This document shows, piece by piece, positions 34,303 to 43,055 of a DNA stretch of 64,000 nt (its first letter is position 1; every line of letters starts with the position of its first letter). Position numbers and translations under genes: made by a program. This DNA comes from Labedaea rhizosphaerae (GTDB taxonomy: Bacteria; Actinomycetota; Actinomycetes; Mycobacteriales; Pseudonocardiaceae), in contig NZ_SNXZ01000002.1 of NCBI RefSeq assembly GCF_004362825.1, positions 1,359,365 to 1,423,364 of the forward strand. Reading direction: 5' to 3'. The notes under the pieces are model-generated. The model saw only the letters and a program-made list of their open reading frames with translations, was not told where the DNA came from and searched no databases.

Positions 34303-35748
34303 ATGCCGGGACCATCGGTGCTGATCGTCGGGGCGGGCTTCGGCGGCCTCGCCATGGCGCTGGAGCTGCGCAAGGCCGGGCTGACCGAGTTCACCGTCCT
34401 GGAGCGGGCGGACGACCTCGGCGGCGTCTGGCGGGACAACACCTACCCCGGGGCCGGCTGCGACATCCCGTCGCCGCTGTACTCGTTCTCGACGGTGCCG
34501 AACCCGGACTGGCCGATGCGCTTCTCCTTGCGCGAGGACATCCACGACTACATGCGGCGGGTGGTCGACGAGCACGGGCTGCGCCCGCACCTGCGCTTCG
34601 GCGTGGCGGTCGAGGCCGCGGCCTACGACGAGGCCGAGGCCGAGTGGGTCGTCACGACCGGCACCGGCGAGGTGCTGCGGGCCGACGTCCTCGTCCCCGC
34701 CGTCGGCCAGCTCTCCCGCCCCGCGCTGCCGGACATCCCCGGCATGGCGGGCTTCCGCGGCCCCGCGTTCCACTCGGCGCGCTGGGACCACGGGGTCCCC
34801 CTCGACGGCAAGCGGGTCGCGGTCGTCGGCACCGGCGCGAGCGCGATCCAGTTCGTGCCGCACGTGGCCCGCGAGGCGAGCCGGCTGACGGTGTTCCAGC
34901 GGTCGGCGCCGTGGGTGCTGCCCAAGCCCGACGTCCGCTACCGGCCCTGGCACAAGCGGTTGTTCCGCCGGCTCCCGCTGACCCGGCTGGTCGAGCGGTT
35001 CGCGATCTGGCTGCTGTGCGAGGTGCTCGCGCTGGGCCTGGTCGACCTGCCGGTGCTGCGCAAGGCGGTGGCCTGGCTCGCGGGCTGGCACCTGCGCCAC
35101 CAGGTCGCCGACCCCGGTCTGCGGGCCAAGCTGACGCCCGACTACGCGCCGGGGTGCAAGCGCGCCTTGTTCTCCAACGACTTCTACCCGGCCATGACCC
35201 GGCCCAACGTCGAGCTGGTGACCGAGAAGATCACCGAGATCACCACTGGTGGTGTGCGCACGGCCGATGGCATCGAGCACCCGGCCGACGTGATCATCTA
35301 CGGCACCGGCTTCGCCGCCTCGGAGTTCCTCGCGCCGATCGCGATCCGCGGGCGCGGCGGCCGCGCCCTGGCGGAGGCCTGGTCGAACGGCGCGCGGGCG
35401 TACCTGGGCATGACCGTGCCCGGCTTCCCGAACCTGTTCCTCATGTACGGGCCGAACACCAACCTCGGCGTCGGCTCGATCATCTACATGCTGGAGTCGC
35501 AGGCGCGCTACGTCGTGGACCTGCTGCGCACGGTGCGCCCCGGTCGCGCGCTGGAGGTGCGCGCCGAAGTCGCGGACCGGTTCGACCGGGAGATTCAGGC
35601 CCGGCTGCGGCGCTCGGTGTGGACGCTGTGCTCGAGCTGGTACCGCGACCAGGCCGGGCGCATCACGAACAACTGGCCGGGCACGGTGACGGCGTACCGG
35701 GTGAAGACCAGGCGCGCCGAGCGATCGGACTATCACGAACATGGCTGA
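34303..35748 (+). CDS. Flavin-containing Baeyer-Villiger-type monooxygenase
   Basis: 481 residues. First Rossmann motif GAGFGG at 10-15 binds FAD; GGVWRDNTYPGAGCDIPSPLYSFS is typical of class B flavoprotein monooxygenases; the Baeyer-Villiger fingerprint FxGxxxHxxxW is complete at 151-161 (FRGPAFHSARW); the second GTGASA at 176-181 binds NADPH. IIYGTGFAASEF and FPNLFLMYGPNTNLGVGS complete the family pattern. These enzymes insert oxygen beside ketones to give esters or lactones. It overlaps the acetoacetate-decarboxylase-like gene by 8 bases, beginning a run of coupled genes. Confidence 0.92.
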   Translation: MPGPSVLIVGAGFGGLAMALELRKAGLTEFTVLERADDLGGVWRDNTYPGAGCDIPSPLYSFSTVPNPDWPMRFSLREDIHDYMRRVVDEHGLRPHLRFGVAVEAAAYDEAEAEWVVTTGTGEVLRADVLVPAVGQLSRPALPDIPGMAGFRGPAFHSARWDHGVPLDGKRVAVVGTGASAIQFVPHVAREASRLTVFQRSAPWVLPKPDVRYRPWHKRLFRRLPLTRLVERFAIWLLCEVLALGLVDLPVLRKAVAWLAGWHLRHQVADPGLRAKLTPDYAPGCKRALFSNDFYPAMTRPNVELVTEKITEITTGGVRTADGIEHPADVIIYGTGFAASEFLAPIAIRGRGGRALAEAWSNGARAYLGMTVPGFPNLFLMYGPNTNLGVGSIIYMLESQARYVVDLLRTVRPGRALEVRAEVADRFDREIQARLRRSVWTLCSSWYRDQAGRITNNWPGTVTAYRVKTRRAERSDYHEHG

Positions 35749-36328
35749 TTACCCGCCGTCCCCTTGGCGGCTCGTCGGCGACGCCTACCTGTCCGGGTGG
35801 GTCCTGGATGAGCTTCCCGCTGTGCCGCAGGGAATCCGTCCGATCGAGTTCGGTGGTCGCGGGCTGGTCGTGACCGCGTGGGTCGACTACCGCCACGGCG
35901 GGGTGCTGGCCTACCGGGAGCTGATGGCCACCGTGGCCGTCCACAACGGACACGGCATCGGCGCGTGCATCACGCACATCTGGGTGGACAGCCCCGTGTC
36001 GCGGGCCGGTGGCCGCGCGTTGTGGCACATCCCGAAGGAACTCGCCGAGTTCTCCTTCGGTGAAAGCCTTGTGGCGGAGTCGATCGCTCGGGCGGTGTAC
36101 CGGCCGGTGGCGGGCTTGCCGGTGCGGCTGCCGGCCGCGTTCTCGGTACTGCAGGACGGGCCAGTGCGGGACGGGCCGCTGGTCAGCCCGGTGCGGGTGC
36201 GGGCGAAACCGGTGGCCGCACGGTCGGCCTGGCAGGTGGACGAGGACGGCCCGCTGGGGTTCTTGCACGGCCGCTCCCCCGCCTTCAGCGCGATCGCCCG
36301 CGACTTCCGGATGCGGTTCGGCCGGTGA
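35741..36328 (+). CDS. Acetoacetate-decarboxylase-superfamily protein
   Basis: 195 residues. IRPIEFGGRGLVVTAWVDYRHGGVLAYRELMATVAV and ITHIWVDSPVSRAGGRALWHIPKELAEFSF match the ADC fold; K99 in HIPKELA corresponds to the Schiff-base lysine of acetoacetate decarboxylase. It may decarboxylate or hydrolyse a beta-keto acid, or act like the related aldolase-dehydratases. It overlaps the monooxygenase gene by 8 bases and the pseudouridine synthase gene by 4 (GTGA), so a ketone-processing function with the monooxygenase is plausible. Confidence 0.85.
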   Translation: MADYPPSPWRLVGDAYLSGWVLDELPAVPQGIRPIEFGGRGLVVTAWVDYRHGGVLAYRELMATVAVHNGHGIGACITHIWVDSPVSRAGGRALWHIPKELAEFSFGESLVAESIARAVYRPVAGLPVRLPAAFSVLQDGPVRDGPLVSPVRVRAKPVAARSAWQVDEDGPLGFLHGRSPAFSAIARDFRMRFGR

Positions 36329-37266
36329 GGCGCAAGCTGACCTCGCCGCTGCCGCAACGCCACGGGCTCGACGCGGCCCGCCTGCGGCTGCCCGCCGCGG
36401 GCCCGTGGGCGACGATCCGCGACCACCTCGTCGAACGGCTGCCGATGGTCGAGCCGGACCGGATCGACCAGATGCTCGCGGCCGGCGAGATCGCCGGCGA
36501 GCACGGGCCGATCGCGCCGGACGCGCCGTTCGTGCCGCACGGTGTCGTGTGGCTGCACCGGGACCTGCCGCAGGAGGTGCCGGTCCCGTTCGAGCTCGCC
36601 GTCGTGCACCGCGACGAGAACCTGCTGGTGGTGGACAAGCCGCACTTCATGTCGACCATCCCCCGGGGCAAGCACGTGCTGCAGACCGCACTGGTGCGGC
36701 TGCGCACCGAACTCGGCCTGCCCGAGCTGAGCGCGGCCCACCGGCTCGACCGGGTCACCGCCGGCCTGGTGATGTTCGTGATCCAGCGCGAACGCCGGGG
36801 CGCCTACCAAACGCTCTTCCGCGATCGCAAGGTGCGCAAGGAATACCGCGCGATCGCTCGGTACGACCCCGAGCTGGAACTGCCCCGCACCGTGCACAGC
36901 CGGATCATGAAGGAGCGCGGTGTCATCACCGCGTGCACCGTGGCCGGTCCGCCGAACGCCGAGACCCGGATCGAGCTGCTGGAGCACCGCGACGGCCTCG
37001 GGCACTACCGGCTGCTGCCCGCGACCGGCCGGACCCACCAGCTGCGCTTGCACATGAGCGAGCTCGGCATCCCGATCCTCGGCGACACGTTCTACCCGAC
37101 GTTGCACGACACCCCGCTCGACGACTTCCGCCGGCCGTTGCAGCTGCTCGCGAGCGTGCTCGAGTTCACCGACCCGGTGACCCGCGAGCACCACCGGTTC
37201 GAGACCTGCCGCTCGTTGCGCGCGTGGACGTCCATCGAGGACTGGGAGACCGGCGCCTTAGAGTGA
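36325..37266 (+). CDS. RluA-family RNA pseudouridine synthase
   Basis: 313 residues from GTG 36325. LAVVHRDENLLVVDKPHFMSTIP, HRLDRVTAGLVMFV with catalytic D142, GAYQTLFRDRKVRKEYRAI and PATGRTHQLRLHMSELGIPILGDTFYP are the RluA motifs. The N-terminal 85 residues (WATIRDHLVERLPMVEPDRIDQMLAAGEI) form an S4-like RNA-binding domain. It converts uridine to pseudouridine in rRNA or tRNA; the target position cannot be told. Overlaps the preceding stop by four bases. Confidence 0.93.
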   Translation: MRRKLTSPLPQRHGLDAARLRLPAAGPWATIRDHLVERLPMVEPDRIDQMLAAGEIAGEHGPIAPDAPFVPHGVVWLHRDLPQEVPVPFELAVVHRDENLLVVDKPHFMSTIPRGKHVLQTALVRLRTELGLPELSAAHRLDRVTAGLVMFVIQRERRGAYQTLFRDRKVRKEYRAIARYDPELELPRTVHSRIMKERGVITACTVAGPPNAETRIELLEHRDGLGHYRLLPATGRTHQLRLHMSELGIPILGDTFYPTLHDTPLDDFRRPLQLLASVLEFTDPVTREHHRFETCRSLRAWTSIEDWETGALE

Positions 37267-37270
37267 ACTC

Positions 37271-38035
37271 ATGACCGCCGAGAAAGCCGCAGCGCTGCTG
37301 GAGCTGCACCGCGCGCCCGAACTGCTGAAGGTCGTGAACGTCTGGGACGTGGTGTCGGCGAAGGTGATCGCCGAGCTGCCCGGGACCAAGGCGCTGGCCA
37401 CGGCGAGCCACTCGATCGCCGCGTCGCACGGCTACCCCGACGGCGAGAAGATCCCGGTCGAGGAGATGCTCACCGCGATCGGCCGCATCGCCGCGGCCAC
37501 CGACCTGCCGGTCACGGCGGACCTCGAGGCCGGTTACGGCGACCCCGGCGAGACCGTGCGCCGCGCCATCGGCCTGGGCGTCGTCGGCGCGAACCTGGAG
37601 GACCAGGTCAAGCCGCTGCCCGACGCCGTCGCCGCGGTCGAGGCCGTGGTGCGGGCAGCCGAGGCGGAGGGCGTGCCGTTCGTGCTGAACGCGCGGACCG
37701 ACGTGCTGCTGCGCGGCACGACGCCGGAGAAGCTGGCGGACGCCGTCGAGCGGGGCAAGGCGTTCCTGGACGCGGGCGCGCCGGTCGTGTTCGTGCCGGG
37801 TGTGCTGGACGAGGCGGCGGTGACGACGCTGGTCGAGGCGTTCGGCCCGCGGCGGCTGACCCTGATCAAGCTGCCGGGCTCGCTGCCGTTGCGGCGCATG
37901 GAAGAGCTGGGCGTGGCACGGGTGTCCTACGGCCCGTTCAGCCAGCGGATCGCGCTGACCGCGTTGGCGGAGTTCGCCGAGGACGTGCTGGGCGGCGACG
38001 GCGACGTGCCGCAGGGCACCCGCATCCTGAACTGA
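37271..38035 (+). CDS. Isocitrate lyase/PEP-mutase-superfamily protein
   Basis: 254 residues. LLKVVNVWDVVSAKVIAELPGTKALATASHSIAASHGYPDGE opens the barrel; LPVTADLEAGYGD holds the metal-binding acids; GVVGANLEDQVKPLP and FVLNARTDVLLRG follow. This is the PEP-mutase-like branch used by oxaloacetate decarboxylases and methylisocitrate-lyase-like enzymes; the KKCGH loop of true isocitrate lyases is absent. It likely cleaves a C-C or P-C bond of a 2-keto acid. It begins four bases after the previous gene and shares one base with the next (TGATG). Confidence 0.88.
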   Translation: MTAEKAAALLELHRAPELLKVVNVWDVVSAKVIAELPGTKALATASHSIAASHGYPDGEKIPVEEMLTAIGRIAAATDLPVTADLEAGYGDPGETVRRAIGLGVVGANLEDQVKPLPDAVAAVEAVVRAAEAEGVPFVLNARTDVLLRGTTPEKLADAVERGKAFLDAGAPVVFVPGVLDEAAVTTLVEAFGPRRLTLIKLPGSLPLRRMEELGVARVSYGPFSQRIALTALAEFAEDVLGGDGDVPQGTRILN

Positions 38036-38523
38036 TGGCGGAGACCCAGCGGGAGCCGGTGCCGCGCGTCGACACCGGTGAGCTCGACACGGCGTTGGCG
38101 TTCCTGTCCTTCGCCCGGCACTGCGTGCTGAAGAAGGCCGAAGGGCTCGACGAGGAGCAGCTGCGCCGGGTGCTGGTCGACAGCGGCACGTCGATCCTCG
38201 GGCTGGTCCAGCACCTCACCGATGCCGAGCGGTGCTGGTTCGGCCACCACCTCGCCGGTCGGCCGTGGGCGGGCGACTTCAGCATGGTGGTGCCCGCCGA
38301 CCGGCCGGCCGCGGACGTGCTGCGGGACTACCGCGACGCGATCGAGGAGAGCGACCGGCTGATCGCGGCCGCGGGCGACCCGGAGGCCCGGTTCGCGATC
38401 CCGGTCGAGGGCAACCACCACACGCTGCGCTGGGTGCTCGCGCACATGACCGGCGAGACCACCCGGCACGCCGGGCACGCGGACATCCTGCGTGAGCAGA
38501 TCGATGGGACGACCGGGCGTTAG
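38035..38523 (+). CDS. DinB-superfamily (DUF664) protein
   Basis: 162 residues from ATG 38035, sharing its A with the upstream TGA. LAFLSFARHCVLKKAEGLDEEQLRRVLVDSGTSILGLVQHLTDAERCWFGHHLAG and MTGETTRHAGHADILREQIDGTTGR carry the DUF664 His motifs. The third member of this family in the window, closest at its C-terminus to those at 26769 and 33555. The 3' end overlaps the convergent tetR gene by four bases. Confidence 0.9.
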   Translation: MAETQREPVPRVDTGELDTALAFLSFARHCVLKKAEGLDEEQLRRVLVDSGTSILGLVQHLTDAERCWFGHHLAGRPWAGDFSMVVPADRPAADVLRDYRDAIEESDRLIAAAGDPEARFAIPVEGNHHTLRWVLAHMTGETTRHAGHADILREQIDGTTGR

Positions 38524-39236
38524 ATGCGCTGCGCGATGCCGTCGAGCAGGCAGGCCAGGCCCAGTTCGAACTGCTCGTCGGGGCTTTCGGGCACGGCGTC
38601 CGCCGACATCATGCTCGTGAACAGCTGGGTGATCCGCGGGTAGAGCGTGGCCGCGTGGCCCGCGTCGAACCACTGCTCGGCCACCGCCTTCACGTCGTCG
38701 ATCGAACGGAAGTCGTTGGCGCGCCACATCTTGCGCTCTTCGGCCTGCTGCAGGGCCGAGCCCAGGACGTGCCCGTCGACCAGCTGGGCGAAGCCGCGTG
38801 CGGTCGGCAGCGCGACGCCTGCCTTCTCGAACACCGCGAGCAGGAACTCCTGCTTGCGCAAGGAGTTCGGCCCGGCGGGCGGTCTGCTGTGGACCAGTTC
38901 GGCGAACCACGGGTGCCGGCCGGTCATGGCCCACGACGACCGCGCCACCGCGAGCACGTCGGCCCGCCAGTCCGCCCCCGGCTCGGCGGGCACGTCGACC
39001 TCGGCCATCGCCGCGTCCAGCATCAGGTCGACGAGGCCGTCGCGGTTGTGCACGTACCGGTAGAGCGACATCGGCGTGGACGAGCCGACCGCGGTCGCCA
39101 CCGCGCGCATGGTCACCGCGTCGGCGCCGCCCTCGTCGCCCAGGGCGATCGCGGCGCGCACGATGCCGTCGCGGTCCAGGCCCCGCTGGCGGCGCGGCGC
39201 CTCGGGCAGCAACCAGATCGGCGGTGTCACACCCAT
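38520..39236 (-). CDS. TetR-family transcriptional repressor
   Basis: 238 residues from ATG 39236, fixed by AAGGAGGTGG eight bases upstream. HTH: DRDGIVRAAIALGDEGGADAVTMRAVATAVGSSTPMSLYRYVHNRDGLVDLMLDAAMAE. The C-terminal ligand domain (MTGRHPWFAELVHSRPPAGPNSLRKQEFLLAVFEKAG) resembles the TetR_C group that controls drug and aromatic-compound genes. Divergent from an FAD monooxygenase; three TGTAC-N3-GTACA palindromes fill the gap, so it surely controls both. Confidence 0.93.
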   Translation of the reverse strand: MGVTPPIWLLPEAPRRQRGLDRDGIVRAAIALGDEGGADAVTMRAVATAVGSSTPMSLYRYVHNRDGLVDLMLDAAMAEVDVPAEPGADWRADVLAVARSSWAMTGRHPWFAELVHSRPPAGPNSLRKQEFLLAVFEKAGVALPTARGFAQLVDGHVLGSALQQAEERKMWRANDFRSIDDVKAVAEQWFDAGHAATLYPRITQLFTSMMSADAVPESPDEQFELGLACLLDGIAQRI

Positions 39237-39250
39237 CGGCCACCTCCTTG

Positions 39251-39294
39251 TGTACATCGTACAGTGCGTGTACAACGTACATGTACGTTGTACA
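39251..39294. promoter_or_regulatory. Triple TetR operator (three TGTAC-N3-GTACA palindromes)
   Basis: TGTACATCGTACA (39251-39263), TGTACAACGTACA (39269-39281) and TGTACGTTGTACA (39282-39294) are each palindromic apart from the spacer. The last two abut and together form a perfect 34-bp palindrome at 39265-39298. They cover the promoters of both divergent genes. Confidence 0.92.
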
Positions 39295-39311
39295 CGCATG
39301 AGGGGGTCGAC

Positions 39312-40808
39312 ATGACCAAGACCGGAGTCCTGATCGTCGGCGGTGGCGTCACGGGCCTGACCACGGCGTTGCTGCTGCAGCAGTACGGCACGCCGTTCCT
39401 GCTGGTGGAGCGGCACGCGGGCACGTCGCCACAGCCCAAGGCGCGCCGGTTCAACCAGCGCAGCATGGAGGTGTTCCGCCGGCTCGGCGTCACCGACGCG
39501 ATCGGCGCGGCGAGCAAGGCCCTGGCGAACTTCCAGGGCATGCTGACCGGCGCGACGCTCGCGATGGCGACCTGGCCGGAGCTGACGCCGAACCTGACCG
39601 AGCGGATCGCCCAGCACGCCGCTTTCGCCGAGCTCTCCCCCGAGCCGAGCGTGCTGTGCCCGCAGGACGTGCTCGAGCCGGTCCTGCGCGACGCCATCGA
39701 TCCGGCGTTCCTGCGGTTCGGGACCGAAGTGGTGGACCTGCACGACCAGACCGCGGTGCTGGCCGATGGGTCCACAGTGGAATTCGAGTACGTGGTGGCC
39801 GCCGACGGCGCCCGCAGCCCGATCCGCGAGCGGCTGGGGGTCGCCCGCAGCGGGATCGGGCACCTGGCGGCCAACCTCGACATCTACTTCCGCGCGGACC
39901 TCGCCGAACTGGTCAGGGGTCGCGAGTTCAACCTGTGCTCGATCGAGAACCCGGCGGCGTCGGGCGCGTTCGTGTCGATCAACGGGACCGACCGGTGGTT
40001 GTTCTCCACCACCGACGGCGAACGGGACCTCGACCACTGGGTGTCGACCTTGCGCACGGTGATCGGCATCGACGTACCAGTGGAGATCATCAGCATCCTG
40101 CCGTGGGAGTCGGGCATGTACGTGGCCGACACCTACCGCGGGGGCCGGGTGTTCCTGGCGGGCGACTCGGCGCATGTCATGCCACCGATGGCCGCGGCTG
40201 GGGCCAATACCGGCATCGCGGACGCGGACAACCTGGCGTGGAAACTTGCGTTTGTTCTGAGCGGAGTCGCCGGTGAGGGTTTGCTCGACACTTATCATGC
40301 CGAGCGGTATCCCGTTGGATACGCCACCGCGGAGTTCTCCAGCGGGAGCGCTGGGCATCTTGGGGACATGATCAAGAGTATTACCAGCGAGAAGGTCGCG
40401 TTTGACATGGGGGCGGCCGTTTTTGGAGCGCAGTATGGCGAGGGCGGGGCGTTTGTGCCGGATGGCCGGAGTGAATCGCCGGTGGATCAGTATGCACCTG
40501 GGGGCCGGCCTGGGACTCGAATCCCCCATGTTTGGGTGAAACCCGGGATGTCGTCGTTGGACCTCGTCTCCGGCTTGACGTTGCTTGCCACGGCCGAGGC
40601 CTGGGAGATGGCAGCTTCGGCGGCTGGGGTTCGGTGTGTTGCGGTCGACCCCGAGTTCGCCAAGCTTGCCGGGTTGCTTTCGGGTGGAGCCGTGCTGGTT
40701 CGGCCCGACGGGATCGTTGGGTGGCATTGTGCCGAGATGCCACCTGAGCCCTCTGCCTTGTTGGCTGATGCTGTTCGACGGGTTACTTTTGCTCAACCTC
40801 GGGCGTAA
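39312..40808 (+). CDS. FAD-dependent aromatic monooxygenase (PheA/TfdB-type)
   Basis: 498 residues from ATG 39312 (AGGGGGTCG upstream). Rossmann GGGVTG near residue 10, RFNQRSMEVFRRLGVTD, the DG motif VVAADGARSPIRERLGV and the GD motif GGRVFLAGDSAHVMPPMAAAGANTGIADADNLAWKL are all as in class A hydroxylases such as those acting on phenols and aromatic polyketides. Expression is under the adjacent TetR. From about 40240 the codon third positions become much less GC-rich (for example AAA CTT GCG TTT GTT), unlike the first two thirds of the gene, which hints at a mosaic origin. Confidence 0.92.
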   Translation: MTKTGVLIVGGGVTGLTTALLLQQYGTPFLLVERHAGTSPQPKARRFNQRSMEVFRRLGVTDAIGAASKALANFQGMLTGATLAMATWPELTPNLTERIAQHAAFAELSPEPSVLCPQDVLEPVLRDAIDPAFLRFGTEVVDLHDQTAVLADGSTVEFEYVVAADGARSPIRERLGVARSGIGHLAANLDIYFRADLAELVRGREFNLCSIENPAASGAFVSINGTDRWLFSTTDGERDLDHWVSTLRTVIGIDVPVEIISILPWESGMYVADTYRGGRVFLAGDSAHVMPPMAAAGANTGIADADNLAWKLAFVLSGVAGEGLLDTYHAERYPVGYATAEFSSGSAGHLGDMIKSITSEKVAFDMGAAVFGAQYGEGGAFVPDGRSESPVDQYAPGGRPGTRIPHVWVKPGMSSLDLVSGLTLLATAEAWEMAASAAGVRCVAVDPEFAKLAGLLSGGAVLVRPDGIVGWHCAEMPPEPSALLADAVRRVTFAQPRA

Positions 40809-41366
40809 TTGTTCAACGCGGACGAGGTTGAAGGAGCAGTCTGGCGTTCACGTGGGTTTGGCCTGCTCGGTGACCTTCACTGGAGGCTTCTTATCGACCA
40901 TTCAGCCTAGCTTTGTGACATCATTGACGTATGGATCTTGGGGAGCTTCACTCAACGAAGATCCACTTTGCAAACAGGCGCTAGCACCGGGTCTAGGTCT
41001 AGCGGGGAAGCCTCTAGACCTAGAGGCCGGGACGGGGTTGGACGGGTTGGTGGTGAAACCCGTACCGCATGGCGCAACCCGGGCCTGAGAGACACAAGAT
41101 GCCGTCCCCGCAGAGGGAACTACAGAGCAGGCTCGACCTAGCGCCCCCATCGGGCACCGTGCGGACTCCGACAGCCGATTGCTCGACTCAACATCAACTG
41201 CTATTGCAGCGTTCCCGCAGGTCAACCACAGGAGCGCCACATTTCTGCATCCTAATCGCCACCCTTTCGGCGCCCTGAGGACGACCGCACGGCGTGCCTT
41301 CCTGAGTGGTTGACCAGTTACGCTTGGTGCTTCAGCGCAGGTAGGGCGGGCCGCCGAGGGGTGATC
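40809..41366. other. 558-bp intergenic region, lower GC, rich in CTAG
   Basis: No gene recognised; short frames on both strands lack family features. CTAG, normally rare in high-GC genomes, is clustered at 40981-41025 as part of a large inverted repeat. The region leads into the XRE-type regulator, so it may hold that gene's promoter and operator. Confidence 0.55.
40992..41024. promoter_or_regulatory. 11-bp-arm inverted repeat rich in CTAG
   Basis: TCTAGGTCTAG (40992-41002) and CTAGACCTAGA (41014-41024) are perfect reverse complements separated by 11 bases; each arm itself has a repeated CTAG-containing word. It could be a multi-site operator or a cruciform-forming element. Centre-to-centre spacing is about two helical turns. 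Confidence 0.6.
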
Positions 41367-43055
41367 ATGGGTCGCGAAGGCCAACGCAGGTCGGTGGAGA
41401 GTCGTACATGCGGGTGCGGCACACGGTTGTCGGTGTGGAACCCAGGCACCCGGTGTTCGGCCTGCGAACGCATGCACGTAGAGACGATGACCCGCGACGA
41501 GCCGCCGATGATGCCCTACGAGTTCTGGACGTCCCCCCGATTTCGGAGCGCGTTCGAAGCCCGTGACATGGGCAAGATTCTTCGCCTGTTCCGCACTGCT
41601 GAGGATCATCACGACCAATTCGGACCGGACGGCATCAGTCAAGATCTGCTGGCAATTTGGCTTCGCACGACGCAAACGCAGATTAGCTTGCTGGAAAACG
41701 GCAAATCAGTAGTCGACTCAATGAGCAAGATGATCAGATGGGCTGAGACCCTTTCCATTCCCAACGACTTGCTGTGGTTCGACCTCACTACCACCAACCG
41801 CGTTCCCGTTGACCCCAAGCTTGATGATGAGCAAGGGACGCCGAGGCGGGTCGGGCTTGCCGTGGCTCGAAAAGCTGCTGGTCTCAGCCAGGAACAACTG
41901 GCCGAAAGGCTTCATGTTGATCGATCGACGATAATGCGTTGGGAATCCGGTCAGCATGTGCCACAACCCTATCTATGGCCAAAGCTGGCAAAGGTTCTTG
42001 AAATCTCGCGAGATCGGCTCGCTGAGCTACTGAACAAACCGGCCGGACCCGAATCGGGACCAATTGCAGAACAGTCCGACCGAGGGTACGTCAACAGGCG
42101 TGGCTTCCTCGGGACGTCGGCCGGTGCCCTACTGGGATTCTCGGCCGCGATGCATCCTCGACTCCGTTTCAGTGTGGGCGAGAGCGATATCCGCTACTTG
42201 TTGGATCGAACCGCTCGCCTGCGACGCTTGGACAACTACCTCGGCGGGCGTGACACGTACCAAACATATCTCTCCGAGCTCACTTCGACGGTGGAGTATT
42301 TCGCACACTCAAGCAGCACGGCAGATATTAGAGCACGACTACTTGGCGTCATCTCGGAACAGGCGCAACTCGCCGGTTGGGCGGCATTCGATGCTGGAAT
42401 GCACGCCGAGGCCACGGGTCACTATCGACGTAGCCTTGACGCAGCGAAAGAGGCAGGCGATGCGGCACTAGCTGGAAACGCGCTCGCCTTCCTCGCCTAC
42501 CAAGACGTTAGTGCCAGTTCTCCAAACATCGAACTTGCTGAAGCATCTTTCGCTACGGCCGAGAAGCACGCTACGCCGAAGGTTCGCGCACTCCTGCTCG
42601 AAAGAAAAGCGCTGACTTACGCCTCTGCCAAGGACGGTTATGCAACTGAAAAAGCACTCTCCGACGCTCGAACCGCACTGAACACAGAAACAACGCGTGC
42701 TGAACCGGACTGGGTATTCTGGGTAGACGAAAACGAAATAGACATCATGTCAGGGCGCTGCTGGACGGAACTGGGTCAGCCGTCTCGTGCCATCTCGGTG
42801 CTGGATAAAGCTCTGGCCAAGTTCGACAGCACTCAAGCGCGAGACAAGTCTCTGTACTCAGCTTCACTCGCTCACGCCCTGATTGATAACAACGAGATCG
42901 AGCGAGCAGCGGCTGTCACGATTGAATGCATTCAACTGGCCGAAGGTGTGGCATCAGTTCGACCAGGCATGCACATTGGCTCGGTTGTCCATCGATTGAG
43001 AATGCATCGCGCTCTGCCGAGAGTCGCGGAAGTGTTCGAGATGGCGCAGAACTAA
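41367..43055 (+). CDS. Double-XRE-domain regulator with zinc-ribbon-like N-terminus and TPR-like C-terminus
   Basis: 562 residues from ATG 41367 (GGGGTGATC upstream; open frame continues to 41310). C15, C17, C30 and C33 form a possible zinc site. Two XRE HTH domains follow: about 90-130 (ISQDLLAIWLRTTQTQISLLENG) and about 165-215 (LSQEQLAERLHVDRSTIMRWESGQHVP). A twin-arginine-like NRRGFLGTSAGALLGFSAA lies inside the protein at 243-261, as often seen in related actinomycete regulators. The remainder is helical TPR-like repeats. Codon use is clearly less GC-rich than neighbours, suggesting acquisition. It overlaps the convergent cutA gene by four bases. The signal it senses is unknown. Confidence 0.85.
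   Translation: MGREGQRRSVESRTCGCGTRLSVWNPGTRCSACERMHVETMTRDEPPMMPYEFWTSPRFRSAFEARDMGKILRLFRTAEDHHDQFGPDGISQDLLAIWLRTTQTQISLLENGKSVVDSMSKMIRWAETLSIPNDLLWFDLTTTNRVPVDPKLDDEQGTPRRVGLAVARKAAGLSQEQLAERLHVDRSTIMRWESGQHVPQPYLWPKLAKVLEISRDRLAELLNKPAGPESGPIAEQSDRGYVNRRGFLGTSAGALLGFSAAMHPRLRFSVGESDIRYLLDRTARLRRLDNYLGGRDTYQTYLSELTSTVEYFAHSSSTADIRARLLGVISEQAQLAGWAAFDAGMHAEATGHYRRSLDAAKEAGDAALAGNALAFLAYQDVSASSPNIELAEASFATAEKHATPKVRALLLERKALTYASAKDGYATEKALSDARTALNTETTRAEPDWVFWVDENEIDIMSGRCWTELGQPSRAISVLDKALAKFDSTQARDKSLYSASLAHALIDNNEIERAAAVTIECIQLAEGVASVRPGMHIGSVVHRLRMHRALPRVAEVFEMAQN

Noticed and set aside
41069-41278. Small open frame upstream of the XRE gene.
   Set aside because: No ribosome site or family feature; overlaps other frames on both strands in non-coding sequence.
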